This document shows positions 39,336 to 48,444 of a stretch of 64,000 bases of DNA, piece by piece. The position numbers and the translations under genes are program-made. Position 1 is the first letter of the stretch; each line of letters starts with the position of its first letter. The notes beneath the pieces are model-generated. The model was given only the letters and a program-made list of their open reading frames with translations, was not told the DNA's origin and made no database searches. Location: positions 620,001 to 684,000 of the forward strand of contig NC_026736.1 in assembly GCF_000210295.1 (NCBI RefSeq), in the 5' to 3' direction. The DNA is from Trypanosoma brucei gambiense DAL972. Its lineage: Eukaryota > Euglenozoa > Kinetoplastea > Trypanosomatida > Trypanosomatidae.

Positions 39336-40204
39336 GGCTCCTAAACCAACAAGAGAAACCATCATAACAATAACGATAAAAAGAAAGATAAGAATAAAAA
39401 AAAATAATAATAACGAGAATAGTAAAACAACAACAAATGAAAGATTATATGTAAACAAACCATCGGAAAACGGATAAGTACAACAACAATAACAATAAGA
39501 ATACAGCGGGAACAAACGGAGAAAGAGGCACACTATGGTGCTCAATGCAAATTCCATTCAAAACACTCAATAATACAATAACAAAACAGACCACGCTGAA
39601 AGTATGTGGGTGAGCACACTACAACAGTAGAGGTTGGTTCAGAAAAAAACTGTTGGAGGAAATCAAACACATCCCCACATAATGCAAAAACAACAATAAT
39701 AATGATGTTGATGATAACAAAACAAAGGGGAGGTTTCTGCTACTTTTTAAAATAATAGTTGATAGCCCACACACACACACACACACGCACCTGAGACTGA
39801 AGACGCATCCTTGGAAAAAAAAAAACGATATGACACATCAAAGACAACAAACCGCCTTCGGAAATTCGTCAAACATCACCGCAATGTTTCCGAACATTTC
39901 AACCACAAATTGCCACATCGATCAAAAATATGGCGGCCGTCCATTCCGAACACAACCGTTAATTTATTGCATCTGCAAACGGCTTCCAACACACGGATAC
40001 CGTCACTCCCTCCCTCCCTCTCTCTCTCTCGATATTTAACCACCATCACATCGCAACACGGCCTTAGTTCTGACAGCATTCCCCTGCAGAATGGAAAACA
40101 GCAGAAACAGATATAAAAGAACACGTAAGTTAATCCCTCTTTTCTCTTGATTTAAAAGAAAGGAAAAAAATGCGCGTCACCCACACCGCTATACTCATCT
40201 CTAG
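39336..40204. other. Intergenic region, AT-rich
   Basis: The region begins with AAT/AAC-rich sequence (39365-39500), which yields a false hydrophobic frame. It contains a CA microsatellite at 39768-39788, an A-run at 39815-39825 and a CTCTCT run near 40006-40030. The short ORFs on the plus strand are low-quality translations. No gene is seen. Confidence 0.5.
39341..39405 (-). promoter_or_regulatory. Pyrimidine-rich tract and spliced-leader acceptor
   Basis: On the minus strand a T-rich tract runs from about 39405 to 39345 and the first AG is at 39342-39341, only five bases before the ATG at 39335. This supports the short SFT2 start. Confidence 0.5.
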
Positions 40205-41107
40205 TTACACCATTTTGTAACTATATAACCACGGCTGTGGCCCCTGCCGAACTCCATCAAATGACGGTGCCTCACGCATTTTATATCTTGATAACACTAC
40301 GATAACTTCAGCGGGTTCATCAGAGCCCTCCGTATTAACATCCCCTCGAGTGTTTTGGGATAATTTCACTCGACGAAGGCACCGCATGAAATGCACTCGC
40401 CCGCCCCTAACATTAAAATATGAGCAGTTCTTAATCAGAAGGGAGAAAGGAACCCCGTCAGCATGCGTATGAACACTGAAAGATGAATCAAGTTTACGTA
40501 TCATTTGGAAGAGCTCCTGCGGTCGCACCTGAACCTCATCGTAGAAATGATTTGCATCGCGCTCGGAGTCTCTCAACGAGAAGGAATCGCCGACACCACT
40601 CCTCGACACGGTGTTTTGAATGGTGATGACATCATTTTCCGCTACAAATTCTACCGGAAGCGGAGGCCCATATTTTAAAACGGCATCTCGCGCAAGAGAA
40701 TCAAACCGTTGCTGAGCAATACTTTGCCCACTATGAGCATCCACGGTATCGTAACCGCAATGTTGCGCACGGGACAAATGCGAGCGTTCATTCCATTCGT
40801 TTGAAGTCGATGGTACCGTACGGGCGTAAGCGGTTTCATTTGCAAGCGCTTCACTCTGCTGCTGATGAAGCGCCTTAACATCTGCTGCGGTAAGTGGGCT
40901 GTGAATACCCAAAGCAGAGAAACCGTGTCGCCGCTTCCATTTTTCTTCTCTTCTCGTCGTTGCCGCCTGCTGTTTTAAAAATTCGTTCATGCAAATCCGG
41001 TGCGTCCATTGTTTTGTAGCTCTTCTGCCTGTGGAATTGACGACGGTGGCTAAACGGCGCCCGACACGTCGCTGCCGCCCGGTTGTAGCCAAAACTCCGC
41101 GAAACAT
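40205..41107 (-). CDS. Probable mitochondrial protein of unknown function
   Basis: The 300-residue product starts with an ATG at 41107. Its first 40 residues are rich in Arg, Thr, Val and Ala with no acidic residue before about position 40, a good mitochondrial presequence. The body is basic and hydrophilic, with a compact C-terminal part containing alternating hydrophobic residues that could be a small alpha/beta domain. I do not recognise the family. Its size, basic character and presequence would suit a mitoribosomal or mitochondrial RNA-related protein, but nothing specific proves it. The upstream pyrimidine tract is strong. Confidence 0.82.
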   Translation of the reverse strand: MFRGVLATTGRQRRVGRRLATVVNSTGRRATKQWTHRICMNEFLKQQAATTRREEKWKRRHGFSALGIHSPLTAADVKALHQQQSEALANETAYARTVPSTSNEWNERSHLSRAQHCGYDTVDAHSGQSIAQQRFDSLARDAVLKYGPPLPVEFVAENDVITIQNTVSRSGVGDSFSLRDSERDANHFYDEVQVRPQELFQMIRKLDSSFSVHTHADGVPFSLLIKNCSYFNVRGGRVHFMRCLRRVKLSQNTRGDVNTEGSDEPAEVIVVLSRYKMREAPSFDGVRQGPQPWLYSYKMV

Positions 41108-41946
41108 ACCTCAGAACTGAAGAGTTGTATCGTGAAGAAACACACCATGAAAAGGATTTTTGTTGTTGTTGTTGTTATTTTTTTTTTTTCAAAAAGGAAA
41201 AAAAAAAGGAAAGGGAGAAGGAGAAGGAGGGGAAAGGAGAATCATAACAATGGACAAAAGGACCCACAGGTAAAGTTAAAACATATTAGCCTTAACGGAG
41301 CATAAAAGAGAATGAGAGAAAGGAAAAGAGTAAATTACAATGGAGTGCACAAAAGGCATCATCGTATCACTGATGTGCGGAGAGAGGTCCCGCCATGCCC
41401 TCCAGTCTATAATGTGCGCGGTCAGCATAAAAACACAACATATCACGCTCCAAAATAAAGATAGCAGTCGCGAACAAATAAATAGAATTAGGATTCTCGA
41501 GATTAGGCGAAACGCGTCAATATACTCGACTCAGAGAAAATAAAGCCCCATCCTCCCTCCTCCTCCCTCTCTTCCCTTGCTAACGCGCAGCCAAGTCCAA
41601 ATAATCACGTACGTATATCATGACGCGGTGGTAAAGATGAAGACCAGGCTTTTTTTTCGACGCAGCATGCAAAAGGGAAGAAAAAAAAAAAAAAGAAACA
41701 TCGCTCCTTCGGCACAACAACCAAATGCAAAAAAGACAAGCGTGCCTCCGGGTGCGGTGTTCCAACTTCCTCCTTACACACTGCAAGCTGCGCGCACATG
41801 CAAGGGCGAGAAATACCGATATACATAAATATGAAAATGGAGCGAACCTACGATGAGAAGCGTAATGATGATGAATATCTCCTTTCCTGTAAAGTACAGG
41901 TAGCAGTGGTGTGATCCTCCCCAACATGCACTAAGGAATCTGCGTC
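41108..41946. other. Intergenic region
   Basis: The first 130 bases hold the pyrimidine tract and splice site for the gene at 41107. The rest is mixed AT-rich sequence with an A-run at 41680-41695. Overlapping minus-strand frames near 41580-41927 have no family resemblance. No gene is seen. Confidence 0.5.
41117..41232 (-). promoter_or_regulatory. Pyrimidine tract and spliced-leader acceptor
   Basis: The minus strand is C/T-rich from 41232 to about 41193. The AGs that follow include 41118-41117 and 41111-41110, just ahead of the ATG at 41107. A GTT microsatellite lies at 41160-41176 on the plus strand. Confidence 0.5.
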
Positions 41947-43893
41947 TCAGCTTTTTTTTACAAGTGGTATGTGTTCTGACTGCGACAATGCGTTTCGGGT
42001 TGAGACTTTAGTGATGCGGAGGGCCTCCCGCTCACGGGCGGACTGCACGAACCCAGTTGGATCCACCCGTAAGTGGGCAATCACCATCGAAATGATGAAA
42101 GCAATAAAAAAGAGAATTGCCAACAGCAATAAAGTGCCTCGATTCATTCCTACGCCCAATTCATAGCCCTCGCCAGGTGATAACATCGCCGGGTCGGAGG
42201 AATTTGAAGAATGCTGCTGGTAGACAAGGTAAGAAGTCATCATTCCTCGATCCTCATGATCAAGAGAATGGCAATGGTACACCACCTCACCGGGATAACT
42301 GGCGGCCCTCCAGCGCAGTACCGTCACACCATCAAATATGGGAATTGTGTCACGAATGTCACCGGGAAAAATACCATAGTCTGACATGGACACATTTTGA
42401 TGCATTCCTCCTTCTCGAGGTACAAAACTAACGAACTTAAAGTGATTGACATGTGCGTGAAATGGATGAGGCATGGGATCGTTGGGGTCCCCGAAGATGT
42501 GGGCCTCCACGACCGCATTGAGCGGCACCACAAAGCCGTGATATTTGTCGTAGTCGTGACCCTTTTGTCCCATAAAATGCTCATAATAACATGTGGTAGA
42601 ATTCACGAGGGAAGAACAATCAGTACCCTGTCCTATAATATAGTACGATCCCTTTCCTCGAAGGGTTAACTGCGAAAAGGAAATGGACCTCTTCACAGCA
42701 GCTCCCTTCGTGTTTAGGTAACGGACACCGGTAAGGTTTGAGCGCACGGGAAACTCCACGAGCATCGGGTGCCTACTCACTGATGCAGCAACAGCAATGT
42801 AAAAAACTGTATCACCTGTTTCCACCAAGGAAACGGGAAATGTAGTCTTTTCCGTATAATTTCCATCACATTGAACCACCACATCGTAACGAGTGGCAGT
42901 GGTAAAGTACAACCAATGGGCAATAACCTCGCGTGACTTTGCAAGTGGTACGCCATCCGCAGCAACAATGTGGAACCGACACGCCTTCGGAAGACTGATG
43001 TTGAGGTGGCAGGAGCCGGCTGCGAATGCCATGCGAAAAAGTTTAGCCTCTCCGCTGTGGACTGTCACGGTGGGCTTATGTTGTCCATTGACGAAAAAGA
43101 GGTCTGAAGTTAACTCCAATTCTTTCCCCTTCCTGTTCATTATGCGAGGTCGTGAAGACATGTTGTTTCGTATGGCCTTGTCCACAAAATCCATAGTGCG
43201 ACCGTCACATAACTTGGAGGCACGTAAGCGATAGAGGTGAATAAACAATGTAACTTGAGGCATGCTGAGCAGTGTGTCATCTCCCTTTACGTCATCCACA
43301 ACTAAAGCACCGAACAAACCACCCATTAACAAGAGGTGTGTGGAGCCATGAGCATGAGTGTGATACCAGTTTAGTCCGGGAAGGTGATCATCCGGAATAG
43401 GCAATCTATACCTAATGGACTTTTTGGGTTTCACTTCCTTGAAAACATCGTCGATATTTGGATCACCATGCACACCGTGGAAGTGAATGTTCGTTGAATT
43501 TACTCCATGGTAAGTGTACATGTTTTCTTCCCCATCTCCATAATCTTCGCTACCCAAGTCGTTAAACAGATTGAGAACGAGTTTCCCTCCAGGTTTGACA
43601 TGTATAGTCGGCCCTGGAAGTTGTGGAACACCATTGTAGACGTAAAGCCGTGTCTTATATGTAAACACGGCGCCTTTTCCAAACCCCTTCAATGGAATGG
43701 TTACCTCCACGGGACGGACGTTGAGGTTCAGCAGCGTGTCTCCTCCTGATGGAAAAATATCCGTTAATGGAACCAACTCTTCACATGCACAAGATATAAC
43801 CACTAAGGGAAGGAGCAAATGCAAATGCAAATGCTGGAAGAAGCGGTTCAGAACCGCAGGCGCGGAGTGTTGGCCGATGATTCGTCCATTCAT
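41947..43893 (-). CDS. Membrane-anchored multicopper oxidase
   Basis: The frame reaches a GTG at 43932; the first ATG at 43893 gives 648 residues and puts a hydrophobic signal peptide at about residues 17-36. The enzyme family couples oxidation of metals or phenols to reduction of oxygen to water. All copper-ligand motifs are present: H-F-H at 137-139, H-T-H-A-H at 178-182, H-P-F-H-A-H at 476-481 and H-C-H-S-L-D-H at 540-546. C541 would be the type 1 ligand and M551 the axial ligand. Three cupredoxin domains fit the length. A hydrophobic segment near residues 575-600 and a basic tail of about 45 residues make it a type I membrane protein with the active part outside or in a lumen. Ferroxidase, laccase-like or bilirubin-oxidase-like activity cannot be told apart here. 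Confidence 0.92.
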   Translation of the reverse strand: MNGRIIGQHSAPAVLNRFFQHLHLHLLLPLVVISCACEELVPLTDIFPSGGDTLLNLNVRPVEVTIPLKGFGKGAVFTYKTRLYVYNGVPQLPGPTIHVKPGGKLVLNLFNDLGSEDYGDGEENMYTYHGVNSTNIHFHGVHGDPNIDDVFKEVKPKKSIRYRLPIPDDHLPGLNWYHTHAHGSTHLLLMGGLFGALVVDDVKGDDTLLSMPQVTLFIHLYRLRASKLCDGRTMDFVDKAIRNNMSSRPRIMNRKGKELELTSDLFFVNGQHKPTVTVHSGEAKLFRMAFAAGSCHLNISLPKACRFHIVAADGVPLAKSREVIAHWLYFTTATRYDVVVQCDGNYTEKTTFPVSLVETGDTVFYIAVAASVSRHPMLVEFPVRSNLTGVRYLNTKGAAVKRSISFSQLTLRGKGSYYIIGQGTDCSSLVNSTTCYYEHFMGQKGHDYDKYHGFVVPLNAVVEAHIFGDPNDPMPHPFHAHVNHFKFVSFVPREGGMHQNVSMSDYGIFPGDIRDTIPIFDGVTVLRWRAASYPGEVVYHCHSLDHEDRGMMTSYLVYQQHSSNSSDPAMLSPGEGYELGVGMNRGTLLLLAILFFIAFIISMVIAHLRVDPTGFVQSAREREALRITKVSTRNALSQSEHIPLVKKS

Positions 43894-44856
43894 TCCTTCA
43901 GGTTTATTTAATTTTCGGTCACAGCCACACACACAAAAGAAAACACAGGCACGTGTGTACGCTGCGGTGCCGTCCCTGGGGCTGTAAATCTTTTCTTCAA
44001 ACCCCCCACTTTTATACGATGAGCTAGTCGGTGTACAAATATATATATATATAAGAATGCCCCACTAACAGAGCTGTGCATATGAGCAAAAAAGAAAAAA
44101 CAAACAAACAAATGAATGAATAAACCAAAGTGGAAGATGAAAACATATGAGAAGAGAAGCAAGGAAACAAATATTCACAACCAAACAGAAAGCGAAACAA
44201 CATATAAAATAGACAAACCCCGTATGTGCGTTTCTTTATTCCCCCCTTTTTTCCCCCTCCCCCTCCCTCCAATGAAAAAAAAAACACCTCCACACATATC
44301 CTCCTTTTGAATGCACATGCAAAAAGACAGAGAGAGAGAGAGAGAGAGAAAAAAAAAGAGAGAAAAAAAAGAGAGAAAAAGAAATAATGAATTTATACTC
44401 ACTCATACGCCCACACCAGCGCAATGGAAGTGCCCAACTGAATCCAGTCAACAACTAAATACAGAGGGAAAAAGAAGAAATGGGGGAACTGGCGGGGAGG
44501 GAGAAGGGGGGGAAAAAAAAAAGAATGCATCTCAGACAAATCGAAAGAATTGAAATGCACCATACGCTACACAGCATACCGTCACGCTACAACAACAACA
44601 AAAAAAAAAAAGAAAAATCCTACCTATCATGCTTCCTCCCAACCAAAAAAACCAAAACATCAACAACGCAACGAAATGCAATAAAAGCGAATAACAGTAA
44701 TGATAACTACTTCGCTCTACTGCATGCAAAGAAGAACAAAACAACAACATACAACATCATCATCATCATCATATAGCTCCCTAAAACCGTACGCAACTGC
44801 ACATTAACATGAACACCAACAGAAATGACCCGATAATTCCACTACACTACACTACA
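43894..44856. other. Intergenic region, low complexity
   Basis: A TA run lies near 44040-44053. A purine block at about 44329-44392 is a pyrimidine tract on the transcript strand and could direct trans-splicing of the oxidase mRNA. A-runs occur near 44512-44523 and 44600-44612 and a CAT repeat near 44757-44771. The ACTAC pentamer repeat begins at 44841. The ORFs are low-complexity and no gene is seen. Confidence 0.5.
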
Positions 44857-44862
44857 CTACAC
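44841..44862. repeat. ACTAC pentamer repeat
   Basis: Four copies of ACTAC in tandem end where the stop codon of the small membrane protein begins, so the repeat lies in the start of its 3' UTR and touches its last codons. Confidence 0.8.
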
Positions 44863-45171
44863 GACTCGACTTAACTCCTCCAATTGCTCTACGGAACATC
44901 CCGTCCATTTGGGATGTGTAATGTCAACATCATTATTAATAATCATTTGCTTATATTTAGTTTCATTCCTGCGGGCAATGGGATCACGCCAGTAGGGATA
45001 TCCCGCCCACCAGCCATATTTGCGTTCCGTTTCCTCTGAGCAATGGCTCATGTGCTTCCATAAAAATATAATAGTGAAAATCCCAACCGCGGCATGCATC
45101 GGATATTCCTGAGTGAATAATTTCAGTTGGAAAACCGGTAGCCGGTCACACTTCCAACGAGTGTAAACCAT
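44857..45171 (-). CDS. Small single-membrane-segment protein, possibly a respiratory complex subunit
   Basis: The 104-residue product starts with an ATG at 45171. It has a basic start, one membrane helix at about residues 23-41 and a charged, aromatic C-terminal part with a W-W-x-G-Y-P-Y-W-R-D-P type segment. Size, single helix and aromatic composition are typical of small subunits of the trypanosome mitochondrial ATP synthase or cytochrome oxidase. I have a weak recollection that a gene at this place on chromosome 3 was listed as an ATP synthase-associated protein, which I cannot verify. It reads as a real gene because the composition is balanced within an AT-rich surrounding. Confidence 0.75.
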   Translation of the reverse strand: MVYTRWKCDRLPVFQLKLFTQEYPMHAAVGIFTIIFLWKHMSHCSEETERKYGWWAGYPYWRDPIARRNETKYKQMIINNDVDITHPKWTGCSVEQLEELSRVV

Positions 45172-45824
45172 TTTTCTGCGCTTGTATGCGTAGGCGCGCT
45201 TTTACTCTCTCTCTTTTTTTTTATTCTTCTTCTTTTATTTTTGTTGTTGTTTTTCAATACAAGAAACGAAAGGGCAACAACAAAAAAAAAAAATGGGGTC
45301 TCCTCACAAGCGGGGGTCTCTCTGAGAAACTTATCCTCTTTTAAAGAAAAAAAAAAAAAGAAACAATTAGCAAGTAGTGTTATGGAAACAGCAAAAAAAA
45401 AAGTGGGGGAGAGATGGTGAAGACAATGGTACAAGTACAGAAATACACCCGTACACGTTATACACTCATATATTTTTTATTCACTTATTTATTTACATTT
45501 GACAATGCGGAATCGCTGCAGAGAACGTGTAAGAAGGCATGTGATGGAACCCCCATCCATATCATCACTGTTATTTCTTCTGAACAAAAGAAAAAAAGGA
45601 AAAAAGAAAAGAAAAGAAGGAAGAAAAGAGAATTTCAGCCTCCATTCCAATCCCAGAGAAATACAGTGGAGAGGTTAAATAGTAGAAGAGAAGTAATAAC
45701 AAGCAATGCGAATGGGGAAGTCTCGCAGAGAGCGCGAGTGAAAGGTTCTAACATGACAAAAGAAGAAAAAAAGAAAGAAAAGAAAAAAGTAGTACATCCA
45801 CAATTACATCGGAGTTCATCCATT
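45172..45824. other. Intergenic region, purine-rich
   Basis: Long A-rich runs occur at 45281-45295, 45345-45359 and 45391-45402, and a purine block at about 45588-45631. Read on the minus strand these are pyrimidine tracts, one of which should serve the small membrane protein at 45171. No gene is seen. Confidence 0.5.
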
Positions 45825-46793
45825 CTAATCGGTCCACGTCATGCCGTCAACCGGAGTTTCTTCACACACTTCAAGTGCGCTGGTGGGAGCCCACGTGCCT
45901 CGTTTAAATGTACCCGTTTGAGCCATTTTCAGCGCTGGGTAATGCATAGATGCCGCTTCATCACAAGGCCTGTTCTTTTTGTTGAAGTGTCCCTCATAAT
46001 AAACCCCATCAGGGAATATCCACTGGCCGTGTGTAAAGACGCCATCATTCCACATGCCGCGATATTCGTTTCCGCCTACAAAGTGATATGTCCCATAACC
46101 ATGCTTGCGTCCATTCTTCCAGTTGCCCGAGTAAATGTCACCATTGAGGTAAAAAAACATCCCGCGGCCCTCACGCTTGTTCTCGAGAAATTCTCCCTTA
46201 TACACCGTACCGTCTTTGTTCTTCATTAGTCCTCGCCCAACACGCTTACCGCGCACGTAGTCTCCATGATAGCATGGATGAAACCCGTATTCAATAATAT
46301 ATGAAATGATGTGACAGCCTATCTTATATCTGTCCGCTACAGCCTTCACAAAGTTCTCACCAGCCACCACATCACCGAGCTTCTGCAGCTCCTTCTCCAC
46401 AATTCTATCGCACTCACTTTTCCCCAAACTCACAAAAATGTACCGTCCCCTTCCATGTTTCTTCCCTTCAAAAAACTCCCCATCATAGCGGTCACCATTA
46501 GCATAAATTGCCTTTCCACTTCCCGTGCGCTGTTGGAACTCATCACGAAGCCCGGCATATATTCCCAGCGTGCATACGGAACGGACAAAGTTGCGGTCAT
46601 AATTCATACCTTCCCCTTCCATTTCTTCACAAAAGGTATCAGCCCATGCATCCACATCCGCCTCACGCTCATCCTCAGGCTTTTGCAGGTATGATTCCTC
46701 AAATTTCAACCATACAAACATCTCTGCAGCTTTAAACCCCGTCGTCTCATCAACCTCATCGTAGTTTATCTCCACATTCTTTTGCTTCGACAT
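45825..46793 (-). CDS. MORN-repeat protein
   Basis: The 322-residue product starts with an ATG at 46793. After an acidic helical N-terminal region of about 90 residues there are five to six MORN repeats of the Y-x-G-x-W/F-x-x-G-x-x-H/R-G-x-G type, one near residues 95-115 and the others clustered near residues 175-290. They are separated by a helical insertion near residues 125-160. MORN proteins serve as scaffolds, in trypanosomes at the flagellum, basal body and the hook complex near the flagellar pocket. This one could be any of those; the sequence alone does not say. The length is ordinary. Confidence 0.9.
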   Translation of the reverse strand: MSKQKNVEINYDEVDETTGFKAAEMFVWLKFEESYLQKPEDEREADVDAWADTFCEEMEGEGMNYDRNFVRSVCTLGIYAGLRDEFQQRTGSGKAIYANGDRYDGEFFEGKKHGRGRYIFVSLGKSECDRIVEKELQKLGDVVAGENFVKAVADRYKIGCHIISYIIEYGFHPCYHGDYVRGKRVGRGLMKNKDGTVYKGEFLENKREGRGMFFYLNGDIYSGNWKNGRKHGYGTYHFVGGNEYRGMWNDGVFTHGQWIFPDGVYYEGHFNKKNRPCDEAASMHYPALKMAQTGTFKRGTWAPTSALEVCEETPVDGMTWTD

Positions 46794-48444
46794 ATCTACC
46801 TGTTCAGTTTATATACTGGAATTCAAATATATATATATATATATCCGTAACTCCGTGTTGAAGGGATGAAACGTGTATATATATATATATATATATATAA
46901 TGTATTGTTGTTGTTGCTGTTGTTATTTCTTCTCTTTATTTTATTTCTTCTGGTGTTTCTCCTCTCCTCTCTGGTTCTATTTGGTTTAATTCCCTCACCT
47001 CCCTTTTCTTGCAAATGACATAATGGCGGTAAAGAAAGTTTAAAAGATTTGGTGGGGAGGAAGGGTTTTTTTTTAAAAAAATAAAAAAACAAAAAAGAGA
47101 GACAGAGAGAGACATAAAATCGGTTAAGTCTTTCCTCAGAGCGGAGTACCAAACACATTATTAAACAACTGACAAAAAGGAATAATTCAACAAAACCAAA
47201 GTAAAAAACAATAGTTCGATGCTAAATAACAACTTGAATAAAGCAACAATTAATAAAAATTGTTGTTAGTATTATCACTACCGTGAGTGATTTATACACA
47301 CAAATAAATAAACAAATATCGCCGTACAGATGTCTGCAGCAGTAAACATTTGCCTTCACAGTGGCGTCCCTCAATATTTCAGTTTGTAAGTAAATGCTAT
47401 GAAAGCTATGGCTTCAACTGCGGGCGTACTCTCTAAAAATTATAAAACATGAGGCGCCATCACACGCACACGCACACCACACAAAAAAAAAAAAGAAAAA
47501 AGACGAGCATCCATTTCCTTTTTGCCTTTTACCAATCGTTAGGATTATGCCACTATTTTCCTCTATAAACTAATGCAATCTGCTGCCAATGATAACATAT
47601 AAATATTAATATAAATGCATTTGTGATTTAGCTTTTATCCTTCCTTCAAACTTGTGTGGCTCCAATACGCAGGTACGCATGGAATCTCATTGCAACGCTA
47701 ACTTAAAGCAAAACCTAAAAAAAAAAATAACGATAATAATAATAATAATAATAACGGAAAGTAAATAGAGAAAATGATGAATAGATAATAGAAAAATGGA
47801 AGCAAGAAAAGGAATCAAACAAATAAGTACACTGCAATATGTGATAACACGCATGTAAGCAAATACATTAATTAATATATGAACACGTGCTATTAAGCCA
47901 GAGTGAAGGATAATGTAGCAGCGGTTATGGTAGCGCATGAAAGTATTCGATTTCCCACCGCTTAGTGGAAGGAAAATTGGTCACAACATCCATTACTTTC
48001 ACTTCCTCTACACTTCCCTTCTCACTCAAGCCTCCATCCATCCTCTCTTTTCTTTTCTATTTTGTTTTCTTTTTTTAAAAGAAAAAAAATATTATTTTGC
48101 TTTTTTGATTTAATATATTCTTTAACTCAGAAGTTATTTAAGTAACTCAAACAGTCCCTAGTTCATATCTCACTCCCCTGCGTTGGCGTCGGTGTTGTCT
48201 CGTTACGTTTGTTAGTATGGCATTAACAAAGAAAAAAAAAAAGAGGAGAAAAGAGTCAAAAGTGAGAAAAGGCGCTGAAAAAACAAAAGAAGAAAAGTGT
48301 TCCATACATTCGCGTTGCGATGCATGTTGTCTTTCCCCCTCTTCTCCTATCCCACACGAACACAAATATATAAACACAAAAGCACTTCTTTCACTCACTC
48401 TTTCTCTCTTTCTCTCTTTCTTTTTCTCCTCACGCCGCTCCTCT
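46794..48444. other. Long intergenic region, AT-rich
   Basis: The 1.65 kb stretch contains two TA microsatellites directly upstream of the MORN gene (46827-46844 and 46876-46899), a GTT/GCT run near 46902-46925, A-runs near 47076-47113 and a small AAT repeat near 47727-47754. It should hold the 5' UTR of the MORN gene and a long 3' UTR of eIF2-alpha. A purine block at 48228-48300 follows. All ORFs are low complexity and no gene is seen. Confidence 0.5.
46827..46899. repeat. Two TA microsatellites
   Basis: Alternating AT occupies 46827-46844 (9 units) and TA occupies 46876-46899 (12 units), separated by 31 bases. Both are within the presumed 5' UTR or upstream spacer of the MORN gene. Confidence 0.85.

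Noticed and set aside
38721..39557. Longer 278-residue version of the SFT2 protein.
   Set aside because: Its first 65-70 residues are the translation of AT-rich spacer upstream of the splice acceptor at 39341.
44841..44862. ACTAC repeat as a regulatory element.
   Set aside because: Four copies of a pentamer at a stop codon in AT-rich sequence are expected now and then by chance, so I list it only as a repeat.
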